From assembly GCA_016931435.1 (NCBI GenBank), contig JAFGET010000003.1:1-9447 (forward strand): a DNA stretch of 9,447 nt, given 5' to 3'. The notes beneath the pieces are model-generated. The model did no database searches. It saw only the letters and a program-made list of their open reading frames with translations, and was not told where the DNA came from. This DNA comes from Candidatus Omnitrophota bacterium. Its GTDB lineage: Bacteria > Omnitrophota > Gorgyraeia > Gygaellales > Profunditerraquicolaceae. Below, piece by piece: positions 1 through 5,976 of this stretch (position 1 is the first letter of the stretch; each line of letters opens with the position of its first letter). Position numbers and translations under genes: made by a program.

Positions 1-96
1 GGGAAAATAATCAGAGACCTGAAGAAAATATGCCCTGACGTCAAAACAAATATTTACCGCAGCTTAACCAGAGTAAAAAAAGATTATTTGCTTTAG
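1..96 (+). CDS. C-terminal end of an unidentified protein (partial)
   Basis: Reading frame 1 is open from the first base of the window to a TAG stop at 94-96, giving 31 codons that end in ...RVKKDYLL. The other two forward frames are closed early by stops. The fragment is rich in lysine and arginine and looks helical, but it contains no motif that I recognise, so I give no function. It lies upstream of and in the same direction as rmuC, with 84 bases between them that contain a promoter, so it is probably the last gene of a preceding transcription unit. No strong intrinsic terminator follows it. Confidence 0.45.
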   Translation, partial: GKIIRDLKKICPDVKTNIYRSLTRVKKDYLL

Positions 97-132
97 TAGA
101 ATATTGTGTTCGACTAAAGGCAAAGATGCCGG

Positions 133-162
133 ACCGTAAATCTATTTTATTAATAGACCGGT
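133..162. repeat. Imperfect inverted repeat upstream of rmuC, overlapping the -35 position
   Basis: TCTATT (141-146) and AATAGA (152-157) form a perfect 6-bp inverted repeat with a 5-base spacer. ACCG (133-136) and CGGT (159-162) extend it across a small asymmetric bulge. It ends 6 bases before the -10 box at 169-174, so it covers the place where a -35 contact or an operator would sit. It could be a regulator binding site, or part of a weak terminator of the preceding gene, though no T-run follows directly. Confidence 0.35.
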
Positions 163-165
163 TAA

Positions 166-174
166 TGATATAAT
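166..174 (+). promoter_or_regulatory. Extended -10 promoter of the rmuC operon
   Basis: TGATATAAT matches the extended -10 consensus TGnTATAAT exactly. There is no good -35 hexamer 17 bp upstream, as expected for extended -10 promoters. The expected transcription start, about 7 bases after the -10 box, falls at about 181, the A of the rmuC ATG. This suggests a leaderless or nearly leaderless transcript. No Shine-Dalgarno sequence precedes that ATG, which agrees. Confidence 0.55.
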
Positions 175-180
175 TAAAAT

Positions 181-1146
181 ATGACTTGGCTGATCGTAGG
201 GATTTTTATTGCGGGGTTCTTGTTTATCGTTTTCCTCGTCTTTAAGATCGTTTCAGTAATGAACCGGGAATTGCGTTCCGTGACAAGACAGGTGGACGAC
301 GGATTAAAAGAGGTATACCAGGTCCTGCAGGAAGGGCATAGAAGCGTAGGGGACAGGCTGGATTCGGCGACGAAAGTTTTTGGCGATGTGCAAAAGAGCC
401 TGGGGCGCCTGGAAGAAGCTCAGAAGCATATCTATGAGATAAGCAAAGATATATCAAGCCTGCAGGAATTGCTGCGCGCCCCGAAGTTCAGGGGGCAGAT
501 GGGGGAGACCCTCCTTGAAAATCTTTTAGCCCAGGTATTGCCGAGGGAATATTTTACGATGCAGCACCGTTTTAAATCGTCCGATGCCGTAGATGCGGTA
601 GTGCGCCTGGGCGAGCGCCTGGTGCCGGTGGATGCAAAATTCAGCCTGGAGAATTTTAAAAAACTGCTTGAAGCTAAAAGCGAAGAAGAAAAGAGTGCGT
701 TCCGTAAAAAATTCATCCAGGACGTCAAAAACCGCATCGATGAAGTAGCTTCCAAGTATATCCTCCCCCAGGAAAATACTTATGATTTTGCGCTTATGTA
801 TATCCCGGCGGAAAACGTTTATTATGAAGTGATCATCAAAGAAGACATTTTTTCTTATAGCCTTACCAAGAAAGTGATCCCGGTCTCTCCCAATACCTTC
901 TACGCATATTTACAGATAATCTGCCTGGGGTTAAAGGGGATGAAGATAGAAGAGAACGCTAAGGCGATATTAAAGAATTTAAGCATGGTCTCTGTAGAGA
1001 TCGCAAAGTTCAAGGAAGATTTCGATATTTTAGGAGGCCATCTTTCAAACGCCGGAAGTAAATATTCGGACAGCCAGAAGAAACTGGATAAATTCTTGGA
1101 TCGTATCAGCCATATCCAGGATTCCAAGCAGATAGAAAGCAAATAG
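181..1146 (+). CDS. rmuC: RmuC family protein (putative DNA recombination protein)
   Basis: The 321-residue protein has one N-terminal membrane segment (about residues 3-24), then a charged, coiled-coil-like stretch (about 27-95), then the RmuC domain (about 100-300). The domain carries the family's GxxGE signature (G105, G108, E109), PVDAKF (149-154), a hydrophobic strand followed by IPAE (208-211), and VIPVSPNTFYAYL (232-244). RmuC proteins have a nuclease-like fold and have been linked to limiting inverted-repeat rearrangements; their biochemistry is not well settled. The protein is shorter than the E. coli one (475 aa), mainly in the coiled coil and tail. The start at 181 gives the expected membrane anchor, has no Shine-Dalgarno, and lies just after a strong -10 box. 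It is the first gene of a long operon and its stop codon shares one base with the next start. Confidence 0.9.
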   Translation: MTWLIVGIFIAGFLFIVFLVFKIVSVMNRELRSVTRQVDDGLKEVYQVLQEGHRSVGDRLDSATKVFGDVQKSLGRLEEAQKHIYEISKDISSLQELLRAPKFRGQMGETLLENLLAQVLPREYFTMQHRFKSSDAVDAVVRLGERLVPVDAKFSLENFKKLLEAKSEEEKSAFRKKFIQDVKNRIDEVASKYILPQENTYDFALMYIPAENVYYEVIIKEDIFSYSLTKKVIPVSPNTFYAYLQIICLGLKGMKIEENAKAILKNLSMVSVEIAKFKEDFDILGGHLSNAGSKYSDSQKKLDKFLDRISHIQDSKQIESK

Positions 1147-1364
1147 TGGTTTTACAGGTAAAAGTCATTCCCAAGGCAAGCAGGGTTTCCGTAAAAAAAG
1201 AAGGCGCGGTCTTGAAAGTCTACCTCACTAAGCCCGCGCAGGATGGCCTAGCCAATAAACAACTCATAGAAGTATTATCGCGGCACTTAAAAGTCAAAAA
1301 ATACCAGCTTAAGATCATTCAAGGCGAAACGTCGCGTTTTAAGACGATTTCAGTCGATGCCTAA
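1146..1364 (+). CDS. YggU/DUF167 (UPF0235) family protein
   Basis: This 72-residue protein fits the small DUF167 family. The N-terminal strand KVIPKASR (6-13), the TKPAQDGLANKQLIEVLSRHL block (28-48, with the conserved A36-N37) and the GETSRFK turn (60-66) follow the family pattern of PPvdGkAN...GxxSRxK. Structures of relatives are known but the cellular role is not; the same family often sits beside yggT or pgeF-type genes. The GTG start at 1146 overlaps the last base of the rmuC stop codon, so translation is probably coupled. The 3' end overlaps the next start by 8 bases. A small basic protein like this could bind nucleic acid, but nothing here shows it. Confidence 0.85.
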   Translation: MVLQVKVIPKASRVSVKKEGAVLKVYLTKPAQDGLANKQLIEVLSRHLKVKKYQLKIIQGETSRFKTISVDA

Positions 1365-2079
1365 GTTTATCAGCCTTTCCAAAGATGATTTGACCTGCGC
1401 CATCAGCACGCGTTCTGCCTTTAATATGTCTTTGACTTATGGGAAGAAGCAAGGCGTAATAGAAAACCGCAGGAGATTTTTAGAAGAGATAGGCATTGAT
1501 TACCGAGACCTTGTTTGTGCCCAACAGGTCCATGGCAGTAATGTCAGCTGTGTAAAAGAGCAGGATAAAGGCAAGGGGGCTTTGGCTTTGGAAAGCGCAA
1601 TTCCTTATACCGATGCCTTGATCAGCGATAAGCGAAATGTGCCTTTGGCTGTATTCACCGCTGACTGCCTGCCCATTTTCTTATATGAACCAAAGCGGGG
1701 AATGATCGGATTAGTCCATGCCGGTTGGCGTAGTAGTAAAGAGCGTATTGCATCCAAGGCAGTAGGATTGATGCGCCAAAAGTTTGGGATAGATAAGGAA
1801 AGTATCCGCGCCTTTTTGGGGCCGGCTATCAGGAGTTGCTGTTACGAAGTCGGCCGCGAATTCTTTGATTTCTTCCCGGGGCAAGTAATAAAAAAAGACG
1901 GCCGTTTTTATTTGGATTTAGTAAGAGCCAATATCGAAGAGCTTGAGGGGGCGGGAGTGCCGCAGGATAATATTCTTGATACCGGCGTCTGCACCTGTTG
2001 CGGTAACGATAATTTTTTTTCTTTCCGCAAAGAGGGCCCTTCCTGCGGCAGGATGATGGCGGTAATAATGTTAAAATAA
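1357..2079 (+). CDS. pgeF: PgeF/YfiH (DUF152) peptidoglycan editing factor, purine nucleosidase-like
   Basis: The 240-residue protein has every landmark of the YfiH/DUF152 family: QVHG (57-60), TADCLP (101-106), HAGWR (121-125), GPAIRSCCYEVG (155-166) and a C-terminal FFSFR (220-224). The metal-binding trio should be H59, C104 and H121. Family members were first called polyphenol oxidases or laccases; later work reported zinc-dependent purine nucleoside phosphorolysis and deamination. In E. coli the protein prevents misincorporation of serine into the murein stem peptide. Extra cysteines lie at 212, 214 and 215 (CTCC), and the first belongs to the family's 'D-T-x-C-T' block. It is normally cytoplasmic and no signal peptide is seen. 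The ATG at 1357 overlaps the end of the YggU gene by 8 bases. Length is normal for the family. Confidence 0.93.
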   Translation: MPKFISLSKDDLTCAISTRSAFNMSLTYGKKQGVIENRRRFLEEIGIDYRDLVCAQQVHGSNVSCVKEQDKGKGALALESAIPYTDALISDKRNVPLAVFTADCLPIFLYEPKRGMIGLVHAGWRSSKERIASKAVGLMRQKFGIDKESIRAFLGPAIRSCCYEVGREFFDFFPGQVIKKDGRFYLDLVRANIEELEGAGVPQDNILDTGVCTCCGNDNFFSFRKEGPSCGRMMAVIMLK

Positions 2080-2081
2080 AA

Positions 2082-2315
2082 ATGGGTAAATATTCTCTGG
2101 AGTTTATATTGAGCGTCCACGATCCTTGTTTAGATGTTATCCGGGAGTCGTTGTCGCAATACGGAGAAGACCTTAAGATCGCGCCATTGGCGCCGGGCGA
2201 GAATGAGAAGGGCGATAGTTTTAAGATCAATATCCGCGCACGGGATCCGACTCTTGTTTTTGATATTTGCGCGCAATTAGGCAGGTTCAAATCGGTGAAA
2301 ATAAACGAAGAATGA
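2082..2315 (+). CDS. Unrecognised 77-aa protein, possibly ferredoxin-like (Pcc1- or ACT-like) fold
   Basis: I do not recognise this protein with confidence. It begins 2 bases after the pgeF stop and ends 18 bases before the flavodoxin start, so it is in the operon. The layout looks like strand (SLEFILSV, 5-12), helix (about 14-27), strand, a turn around residues 37-44 rich in G, E and K, strand (SFKINIRARD), helix (TLVFDICAQLGRF), final strand (SVKI). That order, and the phrase 'strand-ARD-x-T-hydrophobic-helix', resemble Pcc1-type subunits of KEOPS and, more loosely, ACT domains. No catalytic or metal motif is seen. Both start and stop are well placed and codon use matches neighbours, so the gene itself is credible. 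Confidence 0.7.
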   Translation: MGKYSLEFILSVHDPCLDVIRESLSQYGEDLKIAPLAPGENEKGDSFKINIRARDPTLVFDICAQLGRFKSVKINEE

Positions 2316-2333
2316 TAAAGGAGGAGGCAGAAT

Positions 2334-2810
2334 ATGCCCAGGGCATTGATAGTTTATTATTCGCTTAGCGGGAACACGAAGAAAATGGCGGAGGCAGTTA
2401 AAAAAGGATTGGCGAAAGAGGGCCTTGAGGCGGCAGTCAAAGAAGTAAGCAGCGTTAAGCCGCAAGACCTGCTTAGATACGATGCTATTATTATCGGCTC
2501 TCCTACTTATTACGGGACGATGAGTTTTCAGATTAAAAAACTCCTGGATGATTCGGTAGAATTCCATGGTAAACTTGACGGAAAAGTAGGGGCTGCTTTT
2601 GCCTCTTCCGCTAATATCGGAGGGGGTAATGAGACTACGATCTTAGATATCTTGAACGCCATGCTTATTCATGGTATGATTATCGGCGGTGATGATCGGG
2701 GCGACCACTACGGCCCTGTTGCGATAGGGGCCCCGGATGAGCGCGCCAGCAAGCAGTGCATGCGCCTGGGCTCAAGGGTTGCCAAGTTGACAAAAAAACT
2801 TTTTGATTAA
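2334..2810 (+). CDS. WrbA-like flavodoxin family protein (putative NAD(P)H:quinone oxidoreductase)
   Basis: The 158-residue protein is a single flavodoxin-like domain. The first strand ALIVYYS leads into the FMN phosphate loop SLSGNTKKMA (10-19). A second loop, GSPTYYGTMSFQIKKLLD (55-72), corresponds to the WrbA 'GTPTRFGNM..Q...FLD' block. The third, ASSANIGGGNETTILDILNAMLIHGM (90-115), mirrors WrbA's 'GG.ETTL...L.HHGM'. The C-terminal 'HYGPVAIGAPDERASKQ' also follows WrbA. It is shorter than WrbA (about 198 aa), so it could serve as a small electron-carrying flavodoxin or as a two-electron quinone reductase. It is cytoplasmic. A very strong ribosome binding site with GGAGG motifs (2318-2327) fixes the start. 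Confidence 0.88.
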   Translation: MPRALIVYYSLSGNTKKMAEAVKKGLAKEGLEAAVKEVSSVKPQDLLRYDAIIIGSPTYYGTMSFQIKKLLDDSVEFHGKLDGKVGAAFASSANIGGGNETTILDILNAMLIHGMIIGGDDRGDHYGPVAIGAPDERASKQCMRLGSRVAKLTKKLFD

Positions 2811-2825
2811 TAAATGAGGTGAGTC

Positions 2826-3140
2826 ATGCATGTCGTAATATTAGTGACTGTACCAGACGATAAACAGGCTGATTTTATCGCGCAAAAACTGGTCGAAGCA
2901 AGGCTTGTCGCTTGCGTCAATATTGTTTCCGGTGTGCGTTCTCTTTTTTGGTGGGAAGGAAAAGTCGATCAGGCAAAAGAGACCCTGCTTATCATTAAGA
3001 CCAGAAAGGCCCTTACGGGCAAGTTAGTCAAAAAAGTAAAATCATTGCACAAATATACCGTTCCTGAAATAATCGCTCTGCCGATTATCGCCGGCAACAA
3101 GGAATATCTGGATTGGATAAATGAATCTACAAGGAAGTGA
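2826..3140 (+). CDS. cutA: CutA1-type divalent cation tolerance protein
   Basis: The 104-residue protein matches CutA1 across its whole length: strand VILVTVPD, then LVACVNI (27-33), the tryptophan turn FWWEGK (41-46), strand ETLLIIKTR (52-60), and the signature YTVPEIIALPI (77-87) followed by GNKEYLDWI (90-98). CutA1 proteins form very stable trimers with a ferredoxin-like fold related to PII; copper and other metal binding has been reported but the biological role is debated. GAGGTGA at 2816-2822 is a near-ideal ribosome binding site. The last 20 bases overlap the start of the ccdA-like gene, suggesting coupled translation and perhaps a functional link with metal or thiol handling. Confidence 0.95.
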   Translation: MHVVILVTVPDDKQADFIAQKLVEARLVACVNIVSGVRSLFWWEGKVDQAKETLLIIKTRKALTGKLVKKVKSLHKYTVPEIIALPIIAGNKEYLDWINESTRK

Positions 3141-3795
3141 AATAAGTTATCTGGGGGCTTTTTTAGGCGGGCTAGCCGTAGGCTTTTCTCCTTGCGTTTA
3201 TCCGCTCATCCCCATAACCTTGACTTTTATCGGAGTGAGGGCGGATTCTTCCCGCCTCAAAGGTTTATTATTGAGCCTGGTTTATGTTTTCGGCTTAAGT
3301 ATCACTTATTCTATTTTAGGGCTTATCGCTTCTTTGACCGGTAAACTATTCGGAGAGATGGCAAAGCATCCTCTTTCTTACTTTTTGATAGCCAATGCCT
3401 GTATCATCGCAGGGCTTTCATTTTTGGATGTCCTTAGTTTAAATTTCACCGGATTGAATCTGGCAAATAAAGTAAAGCGGAATTCGGGATTTTTCTCCGT
3501 GTTTCTGCTGGGAGCAGTGTCCGGGTTAATAGTCGGCCCGTGCCTTACTCCCGCCTTGGGTACGATATTGTTTTTTGTTGCCAGCAAACAGAATATAATT
3601 TATGGCGCCAGCCTTTTATTTGTTTTCGCATACGGGATGGGCATACTTTTGATCATAAGCGGGACTTTCGGGGCGGCATTCTTAAGTCTTTCCAAGTCCG
3701 GAGTTTGGCTGGCGCGTTTAAGGAAGATCTCGGGATTCGTTTTGATCGCGGCAGGCGAATATTTTCTGATCAAAGCCGGGAGCATGATATGGTGA
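3121..3795 (+). CDS. ccdA: CcdA/DsbD-type transmembrane thiol-disulfide transporter
   Basis: The 224-residue, highly hydrophobic protein has about six membrane segments. It carries the two cysteine signatures of the DsbD transmembrane family: FSPCVYPLIP (22-31, C25) and VGPCLTPALG (138-147, C141). In the family these two cysteines form a reversible disulfide within the membrane and carry electrons from cytoplasmic thioredoxin to extracytoplasmic partners. The length equals stand-alone CcdA rather than full DsbD, as there are no periplasmic domains. The ATG at 3121 lies inside cutA (20-base overlap) with no strong ribosome binding site, so coupling is likely. It is followed at once by a secreted TlpA-like thioredoxin, whose start overlaps this stop by 7 bases; that is the expected electron acceptor. 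Confidence 0.92.
   Translation: MNLQGSEISYLGAFLGGLAVGFSPCVYPLIPITLTFIGVRADSSRLKGLLLSLVYVFGLSITYSILGLIASLTGKLFGEMAKHPLSYFLIANACIIAGLSFLDVLSLNFTGLNLANKVKRNSGFFSVFLLGAVSGLIVGPCLTPALGTILFFVASKQNIIYGASLLFVFAYGMGILLIISGTFGAAFLSLSKSGVWLARLRKISGFVLIAAGEYFLIKAGSMIW
3778..3782 (+). promoter_or_regulatory. Ribosome binding site of the TlpA-like gene
   Basis: GGGAG lies 6 bases before the ATG at 3789, inside the end of ccdA. It favours 3789 over the upstream ATG at 3540, which would place 83 non-hydrophobic residues coded in an alternative frame of ccdA before the signal sequence. Confidence 0.6.
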
Positions 3796-4316
3796 CCCCC
3801 ACACCAATTGTCAAAGAAGAGTTAGCGATCAATAGACGATCGTTGTGGGGGTATCTTCTGGTCTTTCTTTTATTACCTTCTTTTTTATTTGCCGCCGCTC
3901 CGTTTAAGACAGAAAGAGGAAGAACGGCCGATGATTTTACGCTTTTAGATCTTGAAAAAAATAAGGTTTCTTTATCTGATTTTAAAGGCAAACCGGTGAT
4001 CTTGATGTTTTGGACGACATCCTGCCCTTTTTGCCGCAGCGAATTAAAGTTGTTGAATTCAAAGATCGAAAGATTCGCCAAGCAGGGGGTAGAGCTGTTG
4101 ACCATAGACGCAGGTGAACCTCTTTACCGGGCGCAAAATTTTATGCAAAGATACGGCTTCTCTTTACGGGTACTTCTGGATGAAGACACCCAAGTAGCCT
4201 TTGACTACGGGATCCTGGGGGTTCCGACATATATTTTTATAGATAGAAACGGAAAGATAGTTGCCGAAAGGAATTCTTTTTCTGAAAAAGCATATAGCCA
4301 GATATTAGCGGATTAA
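3789..4316 (+). CDS. TlpA/ResA-like membrane-anchored or secreted thioredoxin
   Basis: The 175-residue protein starts with a short N-terminal stretch, then a hydrophobic segment (about 19-37, ending in AAA), which is a signal peptide or anchor; there is no lipobox cysteine. The thioredoxin-like domain follows: DDFTLLDLEKNKVSLSDFKG (48-67), the WTTSCPFC active site (75-82, C79 and C82), and the cis-proline loop GVPTYIFID (144-152, P146). This is the AhpC/TSA-Redoxin layout of TlpA, ResA and CcmG. It should act outside the cytoplasmic membrane, reducing disulfides, for example in cytochrome c maturation or in oxidised proteins, with electrons from the adjacent CcdA. No cytochrome gene is in the window, so the substrate is unknown. 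The start overlaps the ccdA stop by 7 bases. Confidence 0.9.
   Translation: MVTPTPIVKEELAINRRSLWGYLLVFLLLPSFLFAAAPFKTERGRTADDFTLLDLEKNKVSLSDFKGKPVILMFWTTSCPFCRSELKLLNSKIERFAKQGVELLTIDAGEPLYRAQNFMQRYGFSLRVLLDEDTQVAFDYGILGVPTYIFIDRNGKIVAERNSFSEKAYSQILAD
3795..3852 (+). repeat. 9-bp perfect inverted repeat in the 5' coding region of the TlpA-like gene
   Basis: ACCCCCACA (3795-3803) pairs perfectly with TGTGGGGGT (3844-3852). Inside the 40-base loop a second short inverted repeat, CGATC (3826-3830) and GATCG (3838-3842), directly abuts the 3' arm. In RNA this could place a GC-rich stem just after the start codon, at the ccdA-TlpA junction. It may be chance, as the bases also code for the signal sequence. 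Confidence 0.35.
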
Positions 4317-4337
4317 GATGCAATATTAAGCGGAGCG

Positions 4338-4964
4338 ATGGATAATAAGATCGATAACTTGATTGGGAATTTCAAAAAGCGTAATATCCGCGGTATTTTT
4401 TGCAGGGATAAGGATGAAGCAGTCGCAGAGCTGCTTAGGATGATCCCTTCTTCTGCCAGTATCGGCATGTCCGGTTCAGTCACTTTGGAGCAGGTAGGTA
4501 TTATCGGGCTTTTAGAAGAGCGCGGGAATAAAGTCTTTAATCAATACAAGAGCGGATTCACCAGGGAAGAAGTCCTGGAAGTCAGGCGTCAGGGGGCAAG
4601 CGCAGATTATTATCTGGCTTCGGCTAACGCCGTATCGCAAAACGGCGAGTTGGTTTTTTTCAGCGGATACGGGCAGCGCACTGCCGGGATATCCTGCGCA
4701 AAAAAAGCCGTTATAATATGCGGTATCAATAAAATCGCCTCCGATATTACGGGGGCATTGAAGAGAGCCAGGGAATACGCCACGCCCCTTAATTGTAAGC
4801 GCCTGGATTGGAACACCCCCTGCTTTAAAGATGGCGTATGCCAAGAAAGTATTTGCCTGTTTCCTGAATACAAAAGGATGTGTTGTCAGTTGTTGATTAT
4901 TGAAGCGGAGATTTCCGCGGATAGGTTGACGGTAGTTTTGGTCAATGAGAATTTAGGTTTTTAA
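4338..4964 (+). CDS. Stand-alone LUD-domain protein (LutC/YkgG-like, DUF162)
   Basis: The 208-residue protein matches the LUD family: IGMSGSVTLEQVGI (42-55), a stretch with ASANAVSQNGELVFFSGYGQR (94-114), AVIICGINKI (124-133), then the C-terminal block ATPLNCKRLDWNTPC (148-162), ending ILxxENLGF-like (VNENLGF). LUD proteins are best known as LutC and LutB of the lactate-oxidation complex, but many short stand-alone members have no assigned role. No lutA or lutB lies nearby. Cysteines 153, 162, 168, 173, 182 and 183 cluster near the C-terminus; the family often has a TPC...GxCxDC motif, which is only partly kept here. CGGAG at 4331-4335 is a short-spaced ribosome binding site. It is probably cytoplasmic; substrate unknown. 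Confidence 0.88.
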   Translation: MDNKIDNLIGNFKKRNIRGIFCRDKDEAVAELLRMIPSSASIGMSGSVTLEQVGIIGLLEERGNKVFNQYKSGFTREEVLEVRRQGASADYYLASANAVSQNGELVFFSGYGQRTAGISCAKKAVIICGINKIASDITGALKRAREYATPLNCKRLDWNTPCFKDGVCQESICLFPEYKRMCCQLLIIEAEISADRLTVVLVNENLGF

Positions 4965-4974
4965 GGAGATAAAA

Positions 4975-5277
4975 ATGTTTATATTAGGGAATCTTTTAGT
5001 GGCGATAGCCAGGGTAGCCGATGTCCTTTTAAGTCTGTTTTATTGGCTTATACTTATCCGCGCGATACTCAGCTGGGTGAACCCCGATCCCTATAATCCT
5101 ATCGTGCAGTTTTTGTATAAAGTCACTGAGCCGGTGCTTGAACCTATCAGAAGGATCTTACCCGGGTCTTTTAAGTTTGGCATAGATATTTCTCCTATTA
5201 TCGCGTTTTTGGCGATAATGTTCTTGAAGTCGTTTTTGATCAGTACGTTGTTGGAGTTGGCGGCAAGATTGGGGTAG
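4975..5277 (+). CDS. YggT family membrane protein
   Basis: The 100-residue protein has two hydrophobic segments (about 6-33 and 70-95) on either side of the YggT signature, RAILSWVNPDPYNPIVQFLYKVTEPVLEPIRRILP (29-63), followed by GIDISPIIAFLAI (69-81). E. coli YggT has two copies of this unit, so this is a single-unit version as in many bacteria. The family has been linked to osmotic tolerance, cell division or secretion contexts, but its molecular role is unsettled. Translation should start efficiently: AAGGAGAT (4963-4970) overlaps the LUD stop codon and sits 4 bases before the ATG. YggU, the usual partner of YggT, is in the same operon but eight genes upstream. Confidence 0.9.
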   Translation: MFILGNLLVAIARVADVLLSLFYWLILIRAILSWVNPDPYNPIVQFLYKVTEPVLEPIRRILPGSFKFGIDISPIIAFLAIMFLKSFLISTLLELAARLG

Positions 5278-5280
5278 CGG

Positions 5281-5286
5281 AAAGGA
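5281..5286 (+). promoter_or_regulatory. Ribosome binding site that selects the YbaB start
   Basis: AAAGGA directly abuts the ATG at 5287 but lies 6 bases before the ATG at 5293. The second is the normal spacing, so the protein most likely starts MFDKMKALM rather than MVMFDK. Confidence 0.6.
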
Positions 5287-5292
5287 ATGGTC

Positions 5293-5589
5293 ATGTTTGA
5301 TAAAATGAAAGCTTTGATGGATGCTCAGAAAAATATGCGAGAAATCAAGCGCCGGCTGGAAGATACTTCACTCGAGGTTTTAAGTTCCGACGGGCTGGTC
5401 AAGGTCACTATGAGCGCCTCCCAGGAAGTAAAAGAAGTGAGTATCCAGGCAGAACTAAAGGATATCGATAAAAGCCAGCTTGAGAAAAGCATCCAGGATG
5501 CATATAACAAGGCGATCAAGCGCGCTCAGGAGATTGCGGCGGTTAAGATGAAGGAAGTAATGGGGTTTGATCTGCCCGGCATAGGTTAA
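5293..5589 (+). CDS. YbaB/EbfC family nucleoid-associated protein
   Basis: The 98-residue protein starts with the family's MFDKMKALMDAQKNM helix, continues with a charged helix, then SSDGLVKVTMSASQEVKEVSIQ, the 'GLVKV...V..v.I' strand hairpin, then DKSQLEKSIQDAYNKAIKRAQEI, and ends with the short FDLPG tail. YbaB/EbfC dimers bind DNA as tweezers and are thought to organise the nucleoid. In many genomes the gene sits between dnaX and recR; neither is here, so this is an unusual location. It starts 15 bases after the yggT stop and is followed 6 bases after its own stop by the Minf_1886-like gene. Length is normal. Confidence 0.9.
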   Translation: MFDKMKALMDAQKNMREIKRRLEDTSLEVLSSDGLVKVTMSASQEVKEVSIQAELKDIDKSQLEKSIQDAYNKAIKRAQEIAAVKMKEVMGFDLPGIG

Positions 5590-5595
5590 CTGACC

Positions 5596-5973
5596 ATGGA
5601 AGAGAAAAAAGATTTTTCTCGGATCATCGAAGAAGTTTTTACGCGCGACAGCCGTTATAAGCCGGATAGCTATGAATTCCTGATGCAGTCGCTGGCTTTT
5701 ACGCAGAAGAAACTCAAAAGACAGGGGCACATAAGCGGCAGAGAGCTTCTGGAGGGCATCCGCGAGTTTGCCATAGATCAATACGGCCCGATGGCAAAGA
5801 CTGTCTTGTCGCATTGGGGCATATCTAAGACCCGCGACTTCGGCAATATGGTTTTTAATCTTATCGAAGAGAAGGTGCTTTCAAGGACCGAAGAAGATTC
5901 CCTGGACGATTTTAACGATATCTATGATTTTGATTCCGCTTTCGGTAATGTCTTGCGCAACATCACAATATAA
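5596..5973 (+). CDS. Minf_1886 family protein of unknown function
   Basis: The 125-residue acidic protein resembles the conserved Minf_1886 family by memory of its pattern: RYKPDSYEFLMQSLAFTQKKL (20-40), GHISGRELLEGIREFAIDQYGPMAKTVLSHWGI (44-76), a central block DFGNMVFNLIEEKVLSRTEEDS (81-102), and a DFNDIYDFDSAF tail (105-116). The family is found mainly in the PVC superphylum and has no known function. There are no membrane segments and no metal-binding motif, and the fold is probably all helical. The gene sits 6 bases after ybaB and 3 bases before the MetE-like gene, with no clear Shine-Dalgarno of its own, so coupling with ybaB is likely. The family call is from pattern memory, not a search. 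Confidence 0.75.
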   Translation: MEEKKDFSRIIEEVFTRDSRYKPDSYEFLMQSLAFTQKKLKRQGHISGRELLEGIREFAIDQYGPMAKTVLSHWGISKTRDFGNMVFNLIEEKVLSRTEEDSLDDFNDIYDFDSAFGNVLRNITI

Positions 5974-5976
5974 CAT

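Noticed and set aside
119..130. GGCA-AAGA-TGCC 4-bp hairpin after the partial gene.
   Set aside because: The stem is too short and no T-run follows; such stems are common by chance.
1829..2290. Antisense open frame of 153 codons over pgeF and the 77-aa gene.
   Set aside because: It overlaps two real genes, has no family resemblance, and no promoter or ribosome binding site is apparent on the minus strand.
3540..3788. An upstream ATG at 3540 would extend the TlpA-like protein by 83 residues.
   Set aside because: The extension lies wholly inside ccdA in another frame, reads as low-sense basic sequence, and would hide the signal peptide. ATG 3789 has a GGGAG site.
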